Shown here: positions 55,008-62,961 of the stretch, one piece after another
How positions within the stretch are numbered: position 1 is the stretch's first letter
How the letters are laid out: each line of letters begins with the position of its first letter
Source: Rickettsiaceae bacterium
GTDB lineage: Bacteria > Pseudomonadota > Alphaproteobacteria > Rickettsiales > Rickettsiaceae
Direction of reading: 5' to 3'
Length of the DNA: 64,000 nt
NCBI GenBank assembly: GCA_024236375.1
Contig: JACKKP010000002.1
Location: forward strand, 152,358-216,357
The notes under the pieces: generated by a model
What the model was told of the DNA's origin: nothing
Databases searched by the model: none
Seen by the model: the letters and a program-made list of their open reading frames with translations, nothing else
Translations under genes and position numbers: made by a program

Positions 55008-57197
55008 CTAATCGTGATAAAGCCACAACGAGGGATTTTCCAAAGGGATGATGGTTCCATCTTCAGCAGACTTATAATGAGTGGGTAATATAGGCTGAAA
55101 ATGGCTGGTTTCTTCGCCTGTTTCAGGATCAACTTTCGTTTCTTTTAAATCCATAGCCTCCACGCATAAAAAACCATATTTTGATTTGCGAGCTGCGGTT
55201 TTGCAGAATTTGATGTAGCCTTTGGTGGCAAGCACATCAATGCGGTCACGAATGGAATGCTGGCCGCCAAGGCCTGATCTATTTTCAAAGGCTCTGCAAA
55301 ATTGACTTGCGGTATAAAGTTTACCTTTGCGTGCTTCATCGTAAATCAGTTGCAGGATAATATCGTGCTTGCGCCGGCGCTCTGCATCCAGTTTTTCACC
55401 ATAATGCTTATTGACCAAACGCTGAGATTCTTCTTCCAAGATAGACCATTTGCCTCCCATTTTATCGACCAATTTATTATCAATGCGCTCGCCGTTACGC
55501 AGTTCAAACATCAATTGCCTGGGCGTTTTGGTTTCATCGGGTCTAAACAAAATCATACCGCTGGTGTAAAAACCTCTGAGGGCGCCGGCACCGCTTAAAC
55601 ATTGAAAAGGATCTTCTTCCAAAAGCTTCTTGGTAATCTTTTTAGTGTGGTGGGCAACAATCATCCCGGCATTGGGATTTACCTGATGGCGCAGGCGTTC
55701 CAGCCTTTCTTGCAAGAAGAATAGCATGGCATTGTTATCGTTTTCGGTGCCATGATCTCCGGCATCAAAGATATTACGCAAAGGGTCAATGACGATCAAA
55801 TCCACAGTTTTTGGATCAAAAAAATCATTGATAGTCTGCACAATCTTTGCAATACCTTCATCATTCAGCAGCATTCTGGTTTGCGGCGTTATCACCAGAT
55901 TATTGCTGATTTGCTCGAGCACATCAGGATCAAGCTCAAGTTGCTTAAGGCGCTCACGCAAATAATGATAGCCAATCTCTGTTTGAAGATAAAAAATATT
56001 CAAGGGCTTTGCGGGCTTCATCTCTAAAAACGGAATGCCGGCTGCCATATGCACCAGCCAGCTTATAAGAAAATCGCTTTTTCCGACTTTGGGGGCGCCG
56101 CCAAAAATCAACAATCCACCGGGTGTTACAATACGCGGGGCAATCACATCAGAGGGCATGGGTGAATCATCTTGTAGCAATTGCCCCAAGGTAAAAGCCG
56201 GGACCATCTTATTAACGCCAATCGTTTTTTTAGGACAAAGGTCGATAAAATCTTCAAGATCCACACCTTCTGCATCAGAATCTGCTGCATCATACCCTTT
56301 GGGCTTATTTTCTGGGATCTGAAGGATTTGGATGGATACCACACCCAGGTTTTTGAGTTTTAATGACACTTTATCGGCATATTGTCGGCCTGGCTCATCA
56401 TGGTCCGGCCACATGATCACATGTTTGCCTTTCAGCGGCTCCCAATCCGTTTTATCAATGGGCGCATTGGCACCAAACATGGCAGTGGTTGCCGTAATGC
56501 CATGTTTAATTAGGCTATCTGCGGATTTTTCTCCCTCAACAAGCACAACCGTTTTTACTTTGAGGATGCCCGGAATATTGTAAAGCGGCCTTGGGTTTGG
56601 CGCGCGATTGTGACAGGTTTTAACGTCCCACGGTCTATATTGCTTGCCTGAATCTGTTTCATAGCGATAAACGCAGGCAATCAATTTGTTTGCTTCATCA
56701 AAATAATCCCATCTGGCTGTAGGAGCCCCGAGCAGCTCAGGCCCTTCTTCCTCTTGTGTAGCCTCATGCTTTTTCTTAATTTCTGAAACCATAGCATACA
56801 CGCTTTTGGTGCGCTCACCAGACCACTGGGCAATATCAGCTAAAATTTCCGGGAACTGCGAACGTGTGTCCTTGCCGGTAACTGCTGCCCACAGACTGAT
56901 AATGTCGCCTCCTTCACCGGTTGCAAAATCATGCCACATACCAATGCGATTACCCTCAAGCTCAACCACCAAGCTTTGGCCTGGATTGCCTTGCACATCA
57001 CCCACATAAAATTTATTGCGCTGGAAGACGCCGCCCGGTAACAAATAGGATAAACAGGATTTAAGGCTATAGAGTAATCTGGCTTTTAGCTCCGATACTT
57101 GTTCCGAAGGTTCCCAAGGCGCTGTGCTTTCAAAGCAATTCTGCGGGATTGCTGTGTTGAAGTTAAAGAAATCCTTCATATCAATGACGTTGCTCAT
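55008..57197 (-). CDS. Phage primase-helicase (Toprim plus RepA-like ATPase)
   Basis: A 729-residue replication protein. The N-terminal part (about 40-130) resembles a primase zinc/CHC2-like domain (GMWHDFATGEGGDIISLWAAV). A Toprim domain follows (about 205-300: VVLVEGEKSADSLIKHG and WPDHDEPG), then a RecA/RepA-like hexameric helicase domain (about 345-580) with Walker A GGAPKVGKSDF, DLIVIDPLRNIF and AHHTKK, and a C-terminal winged helix. This combination is common in phage and plasmid replication modules. It converges with the interrupted gene at 53874 and its start overlaps the upstream nuclease gene by 4 bases. Confidence 0.9.
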   Translation of the reverse strand: MSNVIDMKDFFNFNTAIPQNCFESTAPWEPSEQVSELKARLLYSLKSCLSYLLPGGVFQRNKFYVGDVQGNPGQSLVVELEGNRIGMWHDFATGEGGDIISLWAAVTGKDTRSQFPEILADIAQWSGERTKSVYAMVSEIKKKHEATQEEEGPELLGAPTARWDYFDEANKLIACVYRYETDSGKQYRPWDVKTCHNRAPNPRPLYNIPGILKVKTVVLVEGEKSADSLIKHGITATTAMFGANAPIDKTDWEPLKGKHVIMWPDHDEPGRQYADKVSLKLKNLGVVSIQILQIPENKPKGYDAADSDAEGVDLEDFIDLCPKKTIGVNKMVPAFTLGQLLQDDSPMPSDVIAPRIVTPGGLLIFGGAPKVGKSDFLISWLVHMAAGIPFLEMKPAKPLNIFYLQTEIGYHYLRERLKQLELDPDVLEQISNNLVITPQTRMLLNDEGIAKIVQTINDFFDPKTVDLIVIDPLRNIFDAGDHGTENDNNAMLFFLQERLERLRHQVNPNAGMIVAHHTKKITKKLLEEDPFQCLSGAGALRGFYTSGMILFRPDETKTPRQLMFELRNGERIDNKLVDKMGGKWSILEEESQRLVNKHYGEKLDAERRRKHDIILQLIYDEARKGKLYTASQFCRAFENRSGLGGQHSIRDRIDVLATKGYIKFCKTAARKSKYGFLCVEAMDLKETKVDPETGEETSHFQPILPTHYKSAEDGTIIPLENPSLWLYHD

Positions 57198-57898
57198 AAG
57201 CCCCCTCCAAAACAGGTTTTATGGTAAGGGCACCATTTGCACTCAAAGTAATTGGAATCTTGGCTAAGACGCGGTAGCAGTTCAGAAACGTCAGAGGCTT
57301 GTAAGATTTGCACAGCCCGATCAGAGTATTTTTGAGCAACAGCGCCATCAAAAGCTATCCACTCAAAATAAAGCTCTGAAGAATCTTTATTAAGCGCAAC
57401 CAATAATGCCGGTGCTTCTGTGAGCTGCATATAGGCCATATAGAGCTGAATTTGCACGTAATATCCGGGCTTACTTACAGCCAAACCATGTTTTTCAAGC
57501 TCTTTCCAGGATTTATTATTGAGCGTTTTGCACTCAAAAAGAGAAGGATAAAGAAAGCCATCAGGACCTGCTACAATCACGCCGTCAATATGACCGGCAA
57601 TGCGATCGTTTGCGACTGAAAAGCTATATTGCTGGCCGTCTTTATTATGAGTTCTGATATCAAACCCGGCATCTTTCATCCATGAAATGACTAACGATTC
57701 CAGATGATGACCCATTGCAAAAGTTCGCAGCTGCTTACCACTAAAGGGTTGATCCGCTTCTCTGCCCATAAACTCATATTGCAATTTACGTGCGCAATTT
57801 TCGCCTAAACGAGAAGCACCAAGATAGGACCTTTTAGATTTTTGTCGGTGTTCTTGTGCAATAGCGCTATCCAGCATTGCTACTAATTTATTTTCCAT
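57194..57898 (-). CDS. Cas4/AddB-like PD-(D/E)XK nuclease
   Basis: A 234-residue nuclease. The PD-(D/E)XK core shows GHIDGVIV and FECKTLNNKSW, and the helix pattern YYVQIQLYMAYM fits the conserved Q/Y region. One Cys near the N-terminus (Cys35, LGENCARKL) and three at the C-terminus (Cys220, 223, 229 in CKWCPYHKTC) match the iron-sulfur arrangement of Cas4 and AddB. No cas genes are nearby, so this is a phage recombination or replication nuclease rather than part of a CRISPR system. Start at Met 57898 (residue 5 of the longer frame) is preferred, though 57910 is possible. Confidence 0.88.
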   Translation of the reverse strand: MENKLVAMLDSAIAQEHRQKSKRSYLGASRLGENCARKLQYEFMGREADQPFSGKQLRTFAMGHHLESLVISWMKDAGFDIRTHNKDGQQYSFSVANDRIAGHIDGVIVAGPDGFLYPSLFECKTLNNKSWKELEKHGLAVSKPGYYVQIQLYMAYMQLTEAPALLVALNKDSSELYFEWIAFDGAVAQKYSDRAVQILQASDVSELLPRLSQDSNYFECKWCPYHKTCFGGGL

Positions 57899-57936
57899 GA
57901 CCTGCCTCATCGATGATTTGGCACCATTTAATTAAA

Positions 57937-58221
57937 TCAGCGACCGTAAGGCTTCCAATAGGCGCCGACAGATTGCTGTGTTTCGCCAAATAATTGAAAA
58001 GGATCTGGGCGTTTCGCATAATATGAATCGGGACGGAAGTAGCGTTCCCTTTGTTCCGGTTGGAGTCGTGAGAACCTTCCCCGCCAACTGCTAAAGGCAT
58101 CCTGGCACTTCTTGCTGCAAAACCACCAGTGTTTTGAATAATGGTTGTCTGGATGAAACCATCCAAAACCGCCGGCTTTATCGTGACAGAATGCGCACCA
58201 TGGCGCGTGATTCTTTGACAT
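57937..58221 (-). CDS. Small zinc-finger protein
   Basis: A 94-residue protein with a likely zinc site: CxxC at residues 9-12 (WCAFC) and CxxxC at 35-39 (FCSKKC), with aromatic residues around it (FGWFHPDNHYSKHWWF). Basic C-terminal part. It sits between the small protein at 58223 (1 base away) and the nuclease gene. A second open frame (57888-58232) overlaps it completely, and the C-terminal end of that frame also looks protein-like, so a frameshift near 57980 is possible. Role unknown. Confidence 0.7.
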   Translation of the reverse strand: MSKNHAPWCAFCHDKAGGFGWFHPDNHYSKHWWFCSKKCQDAFSSWRGRFSRLQPEQRERYFRPDSYYAKRPDPFQLFGETQQSVGAYWKPYGR

Positions 58222-58222
58222 G

Positions 58223-58474
58223 TTATGACCATCGCATTACCTTTTGAATATGTTTAAAATTTTTCGTCATGAGTGCTTTGAAGAAGTGATCACGCACCGC
58301 ATCGGGATCAAGCTCGGCAAGATCACAGACAAAGCAAAAAGACTGAGGCGATTTTTGAAAAAACCAGCGCAGCGCTTGGTGCCTATAAAGGCTGGAATCG
58401 GTGCATCCAAAGGCATCGCGCGCGGCTCTATCAATCACAGCCCGCCATAGTAGTATTTCTCCTGTAACGTTCAT
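58223..58474 (-). CDS. Small phage-type protein
   Basis: An 83-residue protein (MNVTGEILLWRAVIDRAARDAFG, later LDPDAVRDHFFKAL) resembling the short helical proteins often found in phage early operons. No known function. It begins 4 bases inside the end of the intein-like fragment and ends 1 base before the zinc-finger gene, consistent with one operon. Confidence 0.65.
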   Translation of the reverse strand: MNVTGEILLWRAVIDRAARDAFGCTDSSLYRHQALRWFFQKSPQSFCFVCDLAELDPDAVRDHFFKALMTKNFKHIQKVMRWS

Positions 58475-58833
58475 GGCTGCTCTCCTTGCATCACCATGAA
58501 GTCAGATTTTAAGTAAAGGCTATCCCGCCCTTGTAAAACCAACTTCAGGCATTGCTGCGGCGGTAACGGATGCACAGTAAATCCGGTGCGAAGAACATGG
58601 CGTTTTTGCACCCTTGGCCCCGGAATTTTACGCCCCACCCGAAGTGGGATGTCTTTAAAATCACCATAAATGCAAAAGCGGTAATAGATTTGCCCTTCAA
58701 CGGTTCGCTCTTTTGGCAGTGCCATCAAACCTAAGCTTTGGGCAACAAATGCAATATCTTGCGCGAGCTGCTTACTTGAAGTCGTGTACTCAAAGGTTTT
58801 GTGGAGCATGTGACCATCTGTATCAAGTACCAA
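58471..58833 (-). pseudogene. Intein or homing-endonuclease remnant
   Basis: A 120-residue frame with the feel of the C-terminal half of a LAGLIDADG intein: DTDGHMLHKTFEYTTSSKQLAQDIAFVAQSLGL (second endonuclease repeat), then YYRFCIYGDFKDIPLRV, a KRHVLRTGFTVHPL segment and a C-terminal SLYLKSDFMVMQG like the splicing block before the HN end. The HN and a C-extein are missing, the N-terminal half is gone and only a TTG start is available. It abuts a G7 run at the boundary with the CZB gene region, suggesting truncation by rearrangement. Confidence 0.6.
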
Positions 58834-58963
58834 AAAAATTAAAAAGGGGGGGCCAAAATCTCTTGTCGTAGTTTTTTAGAGGTTCGCTTATAGATATCCG
58901 AGATAAACTTTTCCAGTGAGCTTTTATTAATAATTTGTTAAGAAAAAATTGATAGTATCCATA

Positions 58964-58982
58964 GATAATGATAATCAACTTT
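58964..58982 (+). promoter_or_regulatory. Fur-box-like site before the CZB gene
   Basis: GATAATGATAATCAACTTT matches the classical 19-base Fur consensus at 15 positions, including the first 14. It ends 12 bases before the CZB start at 58994. If used, the gene would be repressed when iron is plentiful. Whether a Fur protein exists in this organism cannot be seen. Confidence 0.5.
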
Positions 58983-58993
58983 AATGGAAACGG

Positions 58994-59353
58994 ATGAAAT
59001 ACATGAATTTTGACGAAGCTATACGCGCTCATAGTGATTGGAAAATGAAGTTGAATCGCTATATCACCAATCCTGATGGATCTATTAATGCTCAAGATTT
59101 GAGCAAAGACAATTTATGTTCCCTTGGGAAATGGCTTCATGGAGAAGGACGTTCTTTTGGAAATATTCCAGAATATAAACAGCTTATTCAAGATCATGCT
59201 CATTTTCATAAAGCTGCAGCCGATATTGTTCTCCGTAAAGATAGGGGGGAGGATGTCAAAAGTGATATGGCCTTAAGTGGGAATAGCTCTTTTGCTAAGT
59301 ATTCCATGAGTGTTGTCTCCTTGCTGATGAAAATGAAAGCTCTTGTGAAGTAA
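58994..59353 (+). CDS. CZB-domain zinc-binding protein
   Basis: A 119-residue protein made almost entirely of a chemoreceptor zinc-binding domain: His13 (RAHSDWK), Cys42 (LCSLGKWLHGEG) and the HxxFH pair His68/His72 fit the usual zinc ligands. CZB domains sense zinc or oxidants such as hypochlorous acid, usually attached to chemoreceptors or diguanylate cyclases; here the domain stands alone. It is on the plus strand inside a minus-strand operon and its 3' end overlaps that operon, so it looks like inserted cargo. GGAA lies 5 bases before the start. Confidence 0.85.
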   Translation: MKYMNFDEAIRAHSDWKMKLNRYITNPDGSINAQDLSKDNLCSLGKWLHGEGRSFGNIPEYKQLIQDHAHFHKAAADIVLRKDRGEDVKSDMALSGNSSFAKYSMSVVSLLMKMKALVK

Positions 59354-59825
59354 TGATGGAAAGCACTGTATTTTTAGCCTGGTAATTGCCGCTTTTATCC
59401 TCCTCAACACCGATTTTGATGCCAAACTCTATGCCCATCAGCTCCAAAAGATCGTTGATGGTTCGGCCTTCAATGGCACTTTGAGAGCGATCATTTGGGT
59501 GGATGTTTCTGGCAGACTCCAAGATGGATCTGATCATCGTTCTGCCATTCATACCCCAGGTATCTTCGCCCTTAGCATTGCGCTTAGCGCCTTCAATGCC
59601 GATTAAATGGTAAACTTTGCGTTTTGCATAAGGCCCTTCCAAAATGGTTAGCTCGGTGTTGAGATAGACAGAACCGGTGCGATCGCTTTTAGTGAGCCAT
59701 TGTCCTGGCCCAAACCCACCGGGACGTAAAGTCATCGTGACTTTAGCGAGGGTTCCAGCCGGAATAAGGGCCAAATCATTTTGTGGCAAAGCGTTATTGA
59801 AATCTGTTGAAAATTCGTATGTCAT
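59295..59825 (-). CDS. DUF669-like single-strand-binding phage protein, altered C-terminus
   Basis: A 176-residue protein of the DUF669-like phage group thought to bind single-stranded DNA or regulate recombination: FSTDFNNALPQNDLALIPAGTLAKVTMTLRPGGFG, then LNTELTILEGPYAKRKVYHLIGIEGAKRNAKGEDTWGMNGRTMIRSILESA. The last 18 or so residues are read antisense from the 3' end of the CZB gene, so the original C-terminus was probably replaced by that insertion. It overlaps the next upstream gene by 4 bases. Confidence 0.75.
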   Translation of the reverse strand: MTYEFSTDFNNALPQNDLALIPAGTLAKVTMTLRPGGFGPGQWLTKSDRTGSVYLNTELTILEGPYAKRKVYHLIGIEGAKRNAKGEDTWGMNGRTMIRSILESARNIHPNDRSQSAIEGRTINDLLELMGIEFGIKIGVEEDKSGNYQAKNTVLSIITSQELSFSSARRQHSWNT

Positions 59826-60694
59826 AGTGTTGGTGCTCCTTTAATATTGAGGGTTGCGCTGGAATCTCCGGTAAAGTCAGGGGTCGAAATCTGGTTCTTT
59901 GCCGGAGAGCTCTTAATTTTTTTGAGTAATTTGCCAAGATGGGCTTCTTCCATCATCTCGAGTCTGCCGCTGCGATCTTTGGCTGGATATCCCCAAGGGT
60001 TGAGCGTCTGGCACACAAAGGCTCTTTTATCCGGCGCATCTTCCGTCTTCATAGCCACCATACTGATGACTTCATCTAGTACGCCCGGTATTTCATTAGC
60101 TGTTTTGCTGCCCTCGCATTGAGGTACCCAAAGGGGGCGATTAAAATCATCCAAACGCTGCTCTAAAATTCCCACCAAAATCACATCTTTTTGCGGGATG
60201 TGCTGGAATTGGTTCAGCCAAGCCATCATCTCGGAAGCCAAGAGTCCATAAGCAGCTCTGGTATCTGACTTGCCTGTTTTATCGGAAAAACTCTCCGGCT
60301 GGGATTTAGCCCAGGTCAGGCAAAGACGTGAGGCAACCGTGATGCTATCGATGAAAATACATTTGTATTTTTCCATTGCAGTTGGATCACCATAATGAGC
60401 GCAAACATACTCATAATGCTTTTGGCTATAGGGTTGATCGGGTCTTAGCGCCGGATTAGGACCACCAATAAGGCAGGCAATATCGCGTGCTTCATTCCAG
60501 GTGCGGATGCTAATGGCGTCACCCTGCCAGTCTTGAACTGCAAGTAAACCGGCTTCTAAATCGATGCATAGGGTTGGCTCATCCAGCGTTGTAAGTAATC
60601 GGGTTTTGCCGATGCCAAAGCCGCCAAAGATCACCATTTTGACGCCCGTTTGTTGTTTTAAGCGCTCATCGGCGCTGATAATTTTCATGCTCAT
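59822..60694 (-). CDS. Sak4-like phage ATPase
   Basis: A 290-residue RecA-fold ATPase with Walker A GGFGIGKT (24-31), LCIDLEAGLLAV as the second strand and CIFIDSITVASR as Walker B. This is the pattern of the phage AAA_24/Sak4-type single-strand annealing or recombination proteins. The tail has LKKIKSSPAKNQ. It begins by an ATGA overlap with the stop of the gene before it and is followed by DUF669, a pairing known from phage recombination modules. Confidence 0.85.
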   Translation of the reverse strand: MSMKIISADERLKQQTGVKMVIFGGFGIGKTRLLTTLDEPTLCIDLEAGLLAVQDWQGDAISIRTWNEARDIACLIGGPNPALRPDQPYSQKHYEYVCAHYGDPTAMEKYKCIFIDSITVASRLCLTWAKSQPESFSDKTGKSDTRAAYGLLASEMMAWLNQFQHIPQKDVILVGILEQRLDDFNRPLWVPQCEGSKTANEIPGVLDEVISMVAMKTEDAPDKRAFVCQTLNPWGYPAKDRSGRLEMMEEAHLGKLLKKIKSSPAKNQISTPDFTGDSSATLNIKGAPTL

Positions 60695-61164
60695 TGGTCG
60701 TTACCTCCATCGATAATTTGAAATTTTGGTTTGCCTAAATGGACACTGCGCGCCTCATCAAAGAATTTGCGAAGGTCATCGGACCAGCTCAGGTATTTGC
60801 GCTCATCAATGGCATAGGTGGCTTTGACGTAGTGTTTGCGTTCACCGGCTGGAATTTTGTCGATAATGGTTTCGAGTTTTTCTTGATCCCAAACCACTTT
60901 TTTAGGTATTTCAGCAACGATGGTGTAAGCGCCGTCATCAAAGCGAATGGTGCCGGTATCTCTGCCGTCTAGCTTCAATTTGTCCTGCGCTATTTGGTTG
61001 AATTTAAGATTAAGGCTATCTTCTAAAAGGGTTTTGCGCTTTTTAAGGCATTCGGCCATCTCGTTCAGCCTTTCCATGAGCGAGCGTAAATCTTCGGAAG
61101 AAAGCTGGCTGATTTCAGTTGATTTGGCTTCATCCAGAAACGATAGTGGTATTAAATTTTGCAT
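60691..61164 (-). CDS. Phage early protein, coiled-coil start
   Basis: A 157-residue protein with a helical N-terminal part (STEISQLSSEDLRSLMERLNEMAECLKKRKTLLEDSLNLKF) and a folded second half (TIRFDDGAYTIVAEIPKKVVWDQEKLETIIDKIPAGERKHYVK). It resembles short proteins found beside Sak4-like ATPases, but no function is known. Translationally coupled to the ATPase gene. Confidence 0.7.
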   Translation of the reverse strand: MQNLIPLSFLDEAKSTEISQLSSEDLRSLMERLNEMAECLKKRKTLLEDSLNLKFNQIAQDKLKLDGRDTGTIRFDDGAYTIVAEIPKKVVWDQEKLETIIDKIPAGERKHYVKATYAIDERKYLSWSDDLRKFFDEARSVHLGKPKFQIIDGGNDQ

Positions 61165-61186
61165 ACTGTTCTCCTTGGTATGGTTG

Positions 61187-61762
61187 TTATATTCCGCATT
61201 GGGGAAAAAATTGTTCGCACCTTCTGATGTAAACAGACGTGGGAAAAAACATGGTCCGCATGAGCTCTAAATCACGATAAATGGCGGCTCTTGAGCGCCC
61301 GCTCATGTGAGATACTTCGGTGATGGTGAAGATTTTTAACTGCTCACAAAGCGTTTGGAAGCTTTCCGGCAATTGATGAATAGCCTTACTCACATCAATG
61401 CGAATGCTGATCTCATCTTCAAAGCAATGATCATCCGCCAAATAATCCATGAGGGTTTGGCCATTCTCATCCTCTTTGTCCAAAGACAAAGTTTGGGTCT
61501 TACCGCCGCGTTTGATGCACATGTGTTTGTGAATCAAATTGTTGCTGCGGCGCGAAAGAAGTTTATCGACGAAAGTTGCAAGGCTACTTTTTGAGCGGTC
61601 AAACTTGGATAAAGCCGGCCAAATCTCAAGCAATAAGTCTTGTTCAATGTCTTCGATTTCCTGGGATTCAAAGCATTTCATTTGCTTTAAACGCCAGGCG
61701 TGGTACTTAAGTTGTTTTACGATCTCAGGCTCTAAACCCGAGTAGTTATTACGTGATCTCAT
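61187..61762 (-). CDS. Phage-encoded sigma-70-like factor
   Basis: A 191-residue ECF-like sigma factor. Region 2 is ESQEIEDIEQDLLLEIWPALSKFDRSKSSLATFVDKLLSRRSNNLIH; region 4 is SKAIHQLPESFQTLCEQLKIFTITEVSHMSGRSRAAIYRDLELM. The ATG at 61762 has a perfect AAGGAGG 6 bases upstream, so it is preferred to 61786. It is the first gene of the minus-strand early operon and could direct polymerase to later element genes. Confidence 0.85.
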   Translation of the reverse strand: MRSRNNYSGLEPEIVKQLKYHAWRLKQMKCFESQEIEDIEQDLLLEIWPALSKFDRSKSSLATFVDKLLSRRSNNLIHKHMCIKRGGKTQTLSLDKEDENGQTLMDYLADDHCFEDEISIRIDVSKAIHQLPESFQTLCEQLKIFTITEVSHMSGRSRAAIYRDLELMRTMFFPTSVYIRRCEQFFPQCGI

Positions 61763-61974
61763 ATGAAGCCTCCTTGATTGGTTCATGCTTCAAGGATGCG
61801 ATTTTTAGCGGTTTTTCTGACCGGACGCGCCTAAATCAAATAAGACCGCAGGCACCGTAAAGGCCTCGAAATAAGCCAACTCAAAAACAACGAATCAGAC
61901 TTCTGGGAAATTAAATAAGACCACTCGGATGAGATGTTGGAATGGGATCATATGAAGGGGTAATTTTCAGAACA

Positions 61975-62109
61975 TTCACCATGTGGCATTGGTACTGTGC
62001 GCTTTCGATAAAAATAATTTTTCAGCCTATTTGTCACATGGTACTGGTGCTGTGAACTTTAAGTGAAAGTTTCTTTTAAGAGTGTTTGCCACATGGCATT
62101 GGCAATATG
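61975..62109. repeat. Three direct repeats at an exact 55-base period
   Basis: TGGCATTGGTACTGTG (61984), TGGTACTGGTGCTGTG (62039) and TGGCATTGGCAATATG (62094) repeat at exactly 55-base spacing with CATG or CACA just before. They lie in the noncoding region between divergent sigma and RuvC-like genes. Likely protein-binding repeats. Confidence 0.8.
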
Positions 62110-62135
62110 AGTTCTAAATGAGGGGTGATTTTTGT

Positions 62136-62302
62136 AAATCTAGACCCAGATTTTGTAAATCTAGAATCTGCAGAAATCTAGAAATCCAGGTAAATCAAGG
62201 GTTTGAGGGCTGTTTCTAGATTTACAAGAAATCTAGGCGTCATTCTAGGAAATCTAGCGCAAACCCCTGATTTTACTAGGGTTACAGAAGATTTCTAGAT
62301 TC
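62136..62302. repeat. Seven AAATCTAGA-type motifs, possible replication origin
   Basis: AAATCTAGA or close variants occur at 62136, 62157, 62174, 62229 and 62250, with inverted copies at 62215 and 62294. Seven sites in about 170 bases of noncoding DNA next to a primase-helicase operon is typical of an iteron-type origin or of an operator cluster. Confidence 0.7.
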
Positions 62303-62312
62303 GGGAGAAACT

Positions 62313-62334
62313 CCCTATATATAAATATATAGGG
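62313..62334. repeat. Perfect 22-base palindrome overlapping a second hairpin
   Basis: CCCTATATAT (62313-62322) and its exact reverse complement (62325-62334) flank AA. Its last GGG is also the start of another stem, GGGTAAGTG (62332-62340) with CACTTGCCC (62352-62360), so the two structures exclude each other. No T run follows, so this is not a plain terminator. Confidence 0.7.
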
Positions 62335-62499
62335 TAAGTGACCCTGACGGGCACTTGCCCCGATATTTATAAAAGGTATTTCGCGCGCGTAAAAGTTCCC
62401 CCTTCTAACTTCATATTTTTTGCGAACACAACTCCAACCAAAACTGAACATAAACACCAGAAAATAAATTTTGCGAATAACGTTTCGTGGATGGTGGAT

Positions 62500-62961
62500 A
62501 TGGAAAACATCTTGGCTTTAGATTTAGGAACACAAACCGGCTGGGCTTTACTGACTGAGGGTCGTGTCTTTAGTGGAAGTGAGAGCTTTCATACATCACG
62601 CTTTAGTGGGGGTGGTATGCGTTTCTTACGCTTTCGCCATTTTCTCGATTCCCTCAAGCAAAAAGCGGACATCAAGGCTGTGTATTTTGAAGAAGTACGT
62701 AGGCATTTGGGCGTTGATGCAGCTCACACCTATGGCGGGTTTTTAGCGCATTTGACGGCTTGGTGTGAAGATCAGGAAATTCCTTATCAAGGTGTAAGCG
62801 TTGGCACGATTAAGCGTCACGTAAGCGGCAAAGGCAATGCAAGCAAGGAGGAGGTTATAGCAGCTGTAAAAGCCAAAGGATTTAATCCTGTTGATGATAA
62901 TGAAGCCGATAGCCTGGCGTTATTGCTATGGGCACAAGACAATATGGAGGTTAAACAATGA
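62500..62961 (+). CDS. RuvC-like Holliday junction endonuclease (phage type)
   Basis: A 153-residue protein of the RuvC/RNase H fold. The first catalytic Asp is in ENILALDLGTQTGWAL (Asp8), the Glu is in AVYFEEVRRH and the last acidic cluster is in PVDDNEADSLALLLWAQ. The Met at 62500 matches the family start; ATG at 62491 is an alternative. It resolves branched DNA during phage recombination or packaging. It is divergent from the early operon and overlaps the next gene by 4 bases. Confidence 0.88.
   Translation: MENILALDLGTQTGWALLTEGRVFSGSESFHTSRFSGGGMRFLRFRHFLDSLKQKADIKAVYFEEVRRHLGVDAAHTYGGFLAHLTAWCEDQEIPYQGVSVGTIKRHVSGKGNASKEEVIAAVKAKGFNPVDDNEADSLALLLWAQDNMEVKQ

Noticed and set aside
57194..57898. 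Part of a CRISPR-Cas system because of the Cas4-like nuclease
   Set aside because: No other cas gene and no repeat-spacer array in the window; the gene is embedded in phage replication genes.
58823..59095. 90-residue minus-strand ORF across the CZB promoter
   Set aside because: No family signal and very hydrophobic content; it lies opposite a well-supported CZB gene.
62254..62457. 67-residue minus-strand ORF in the repeat region
   Set aside because: It crosses several TCTAGA-type repeats and both palindromes and has no coding pattern.
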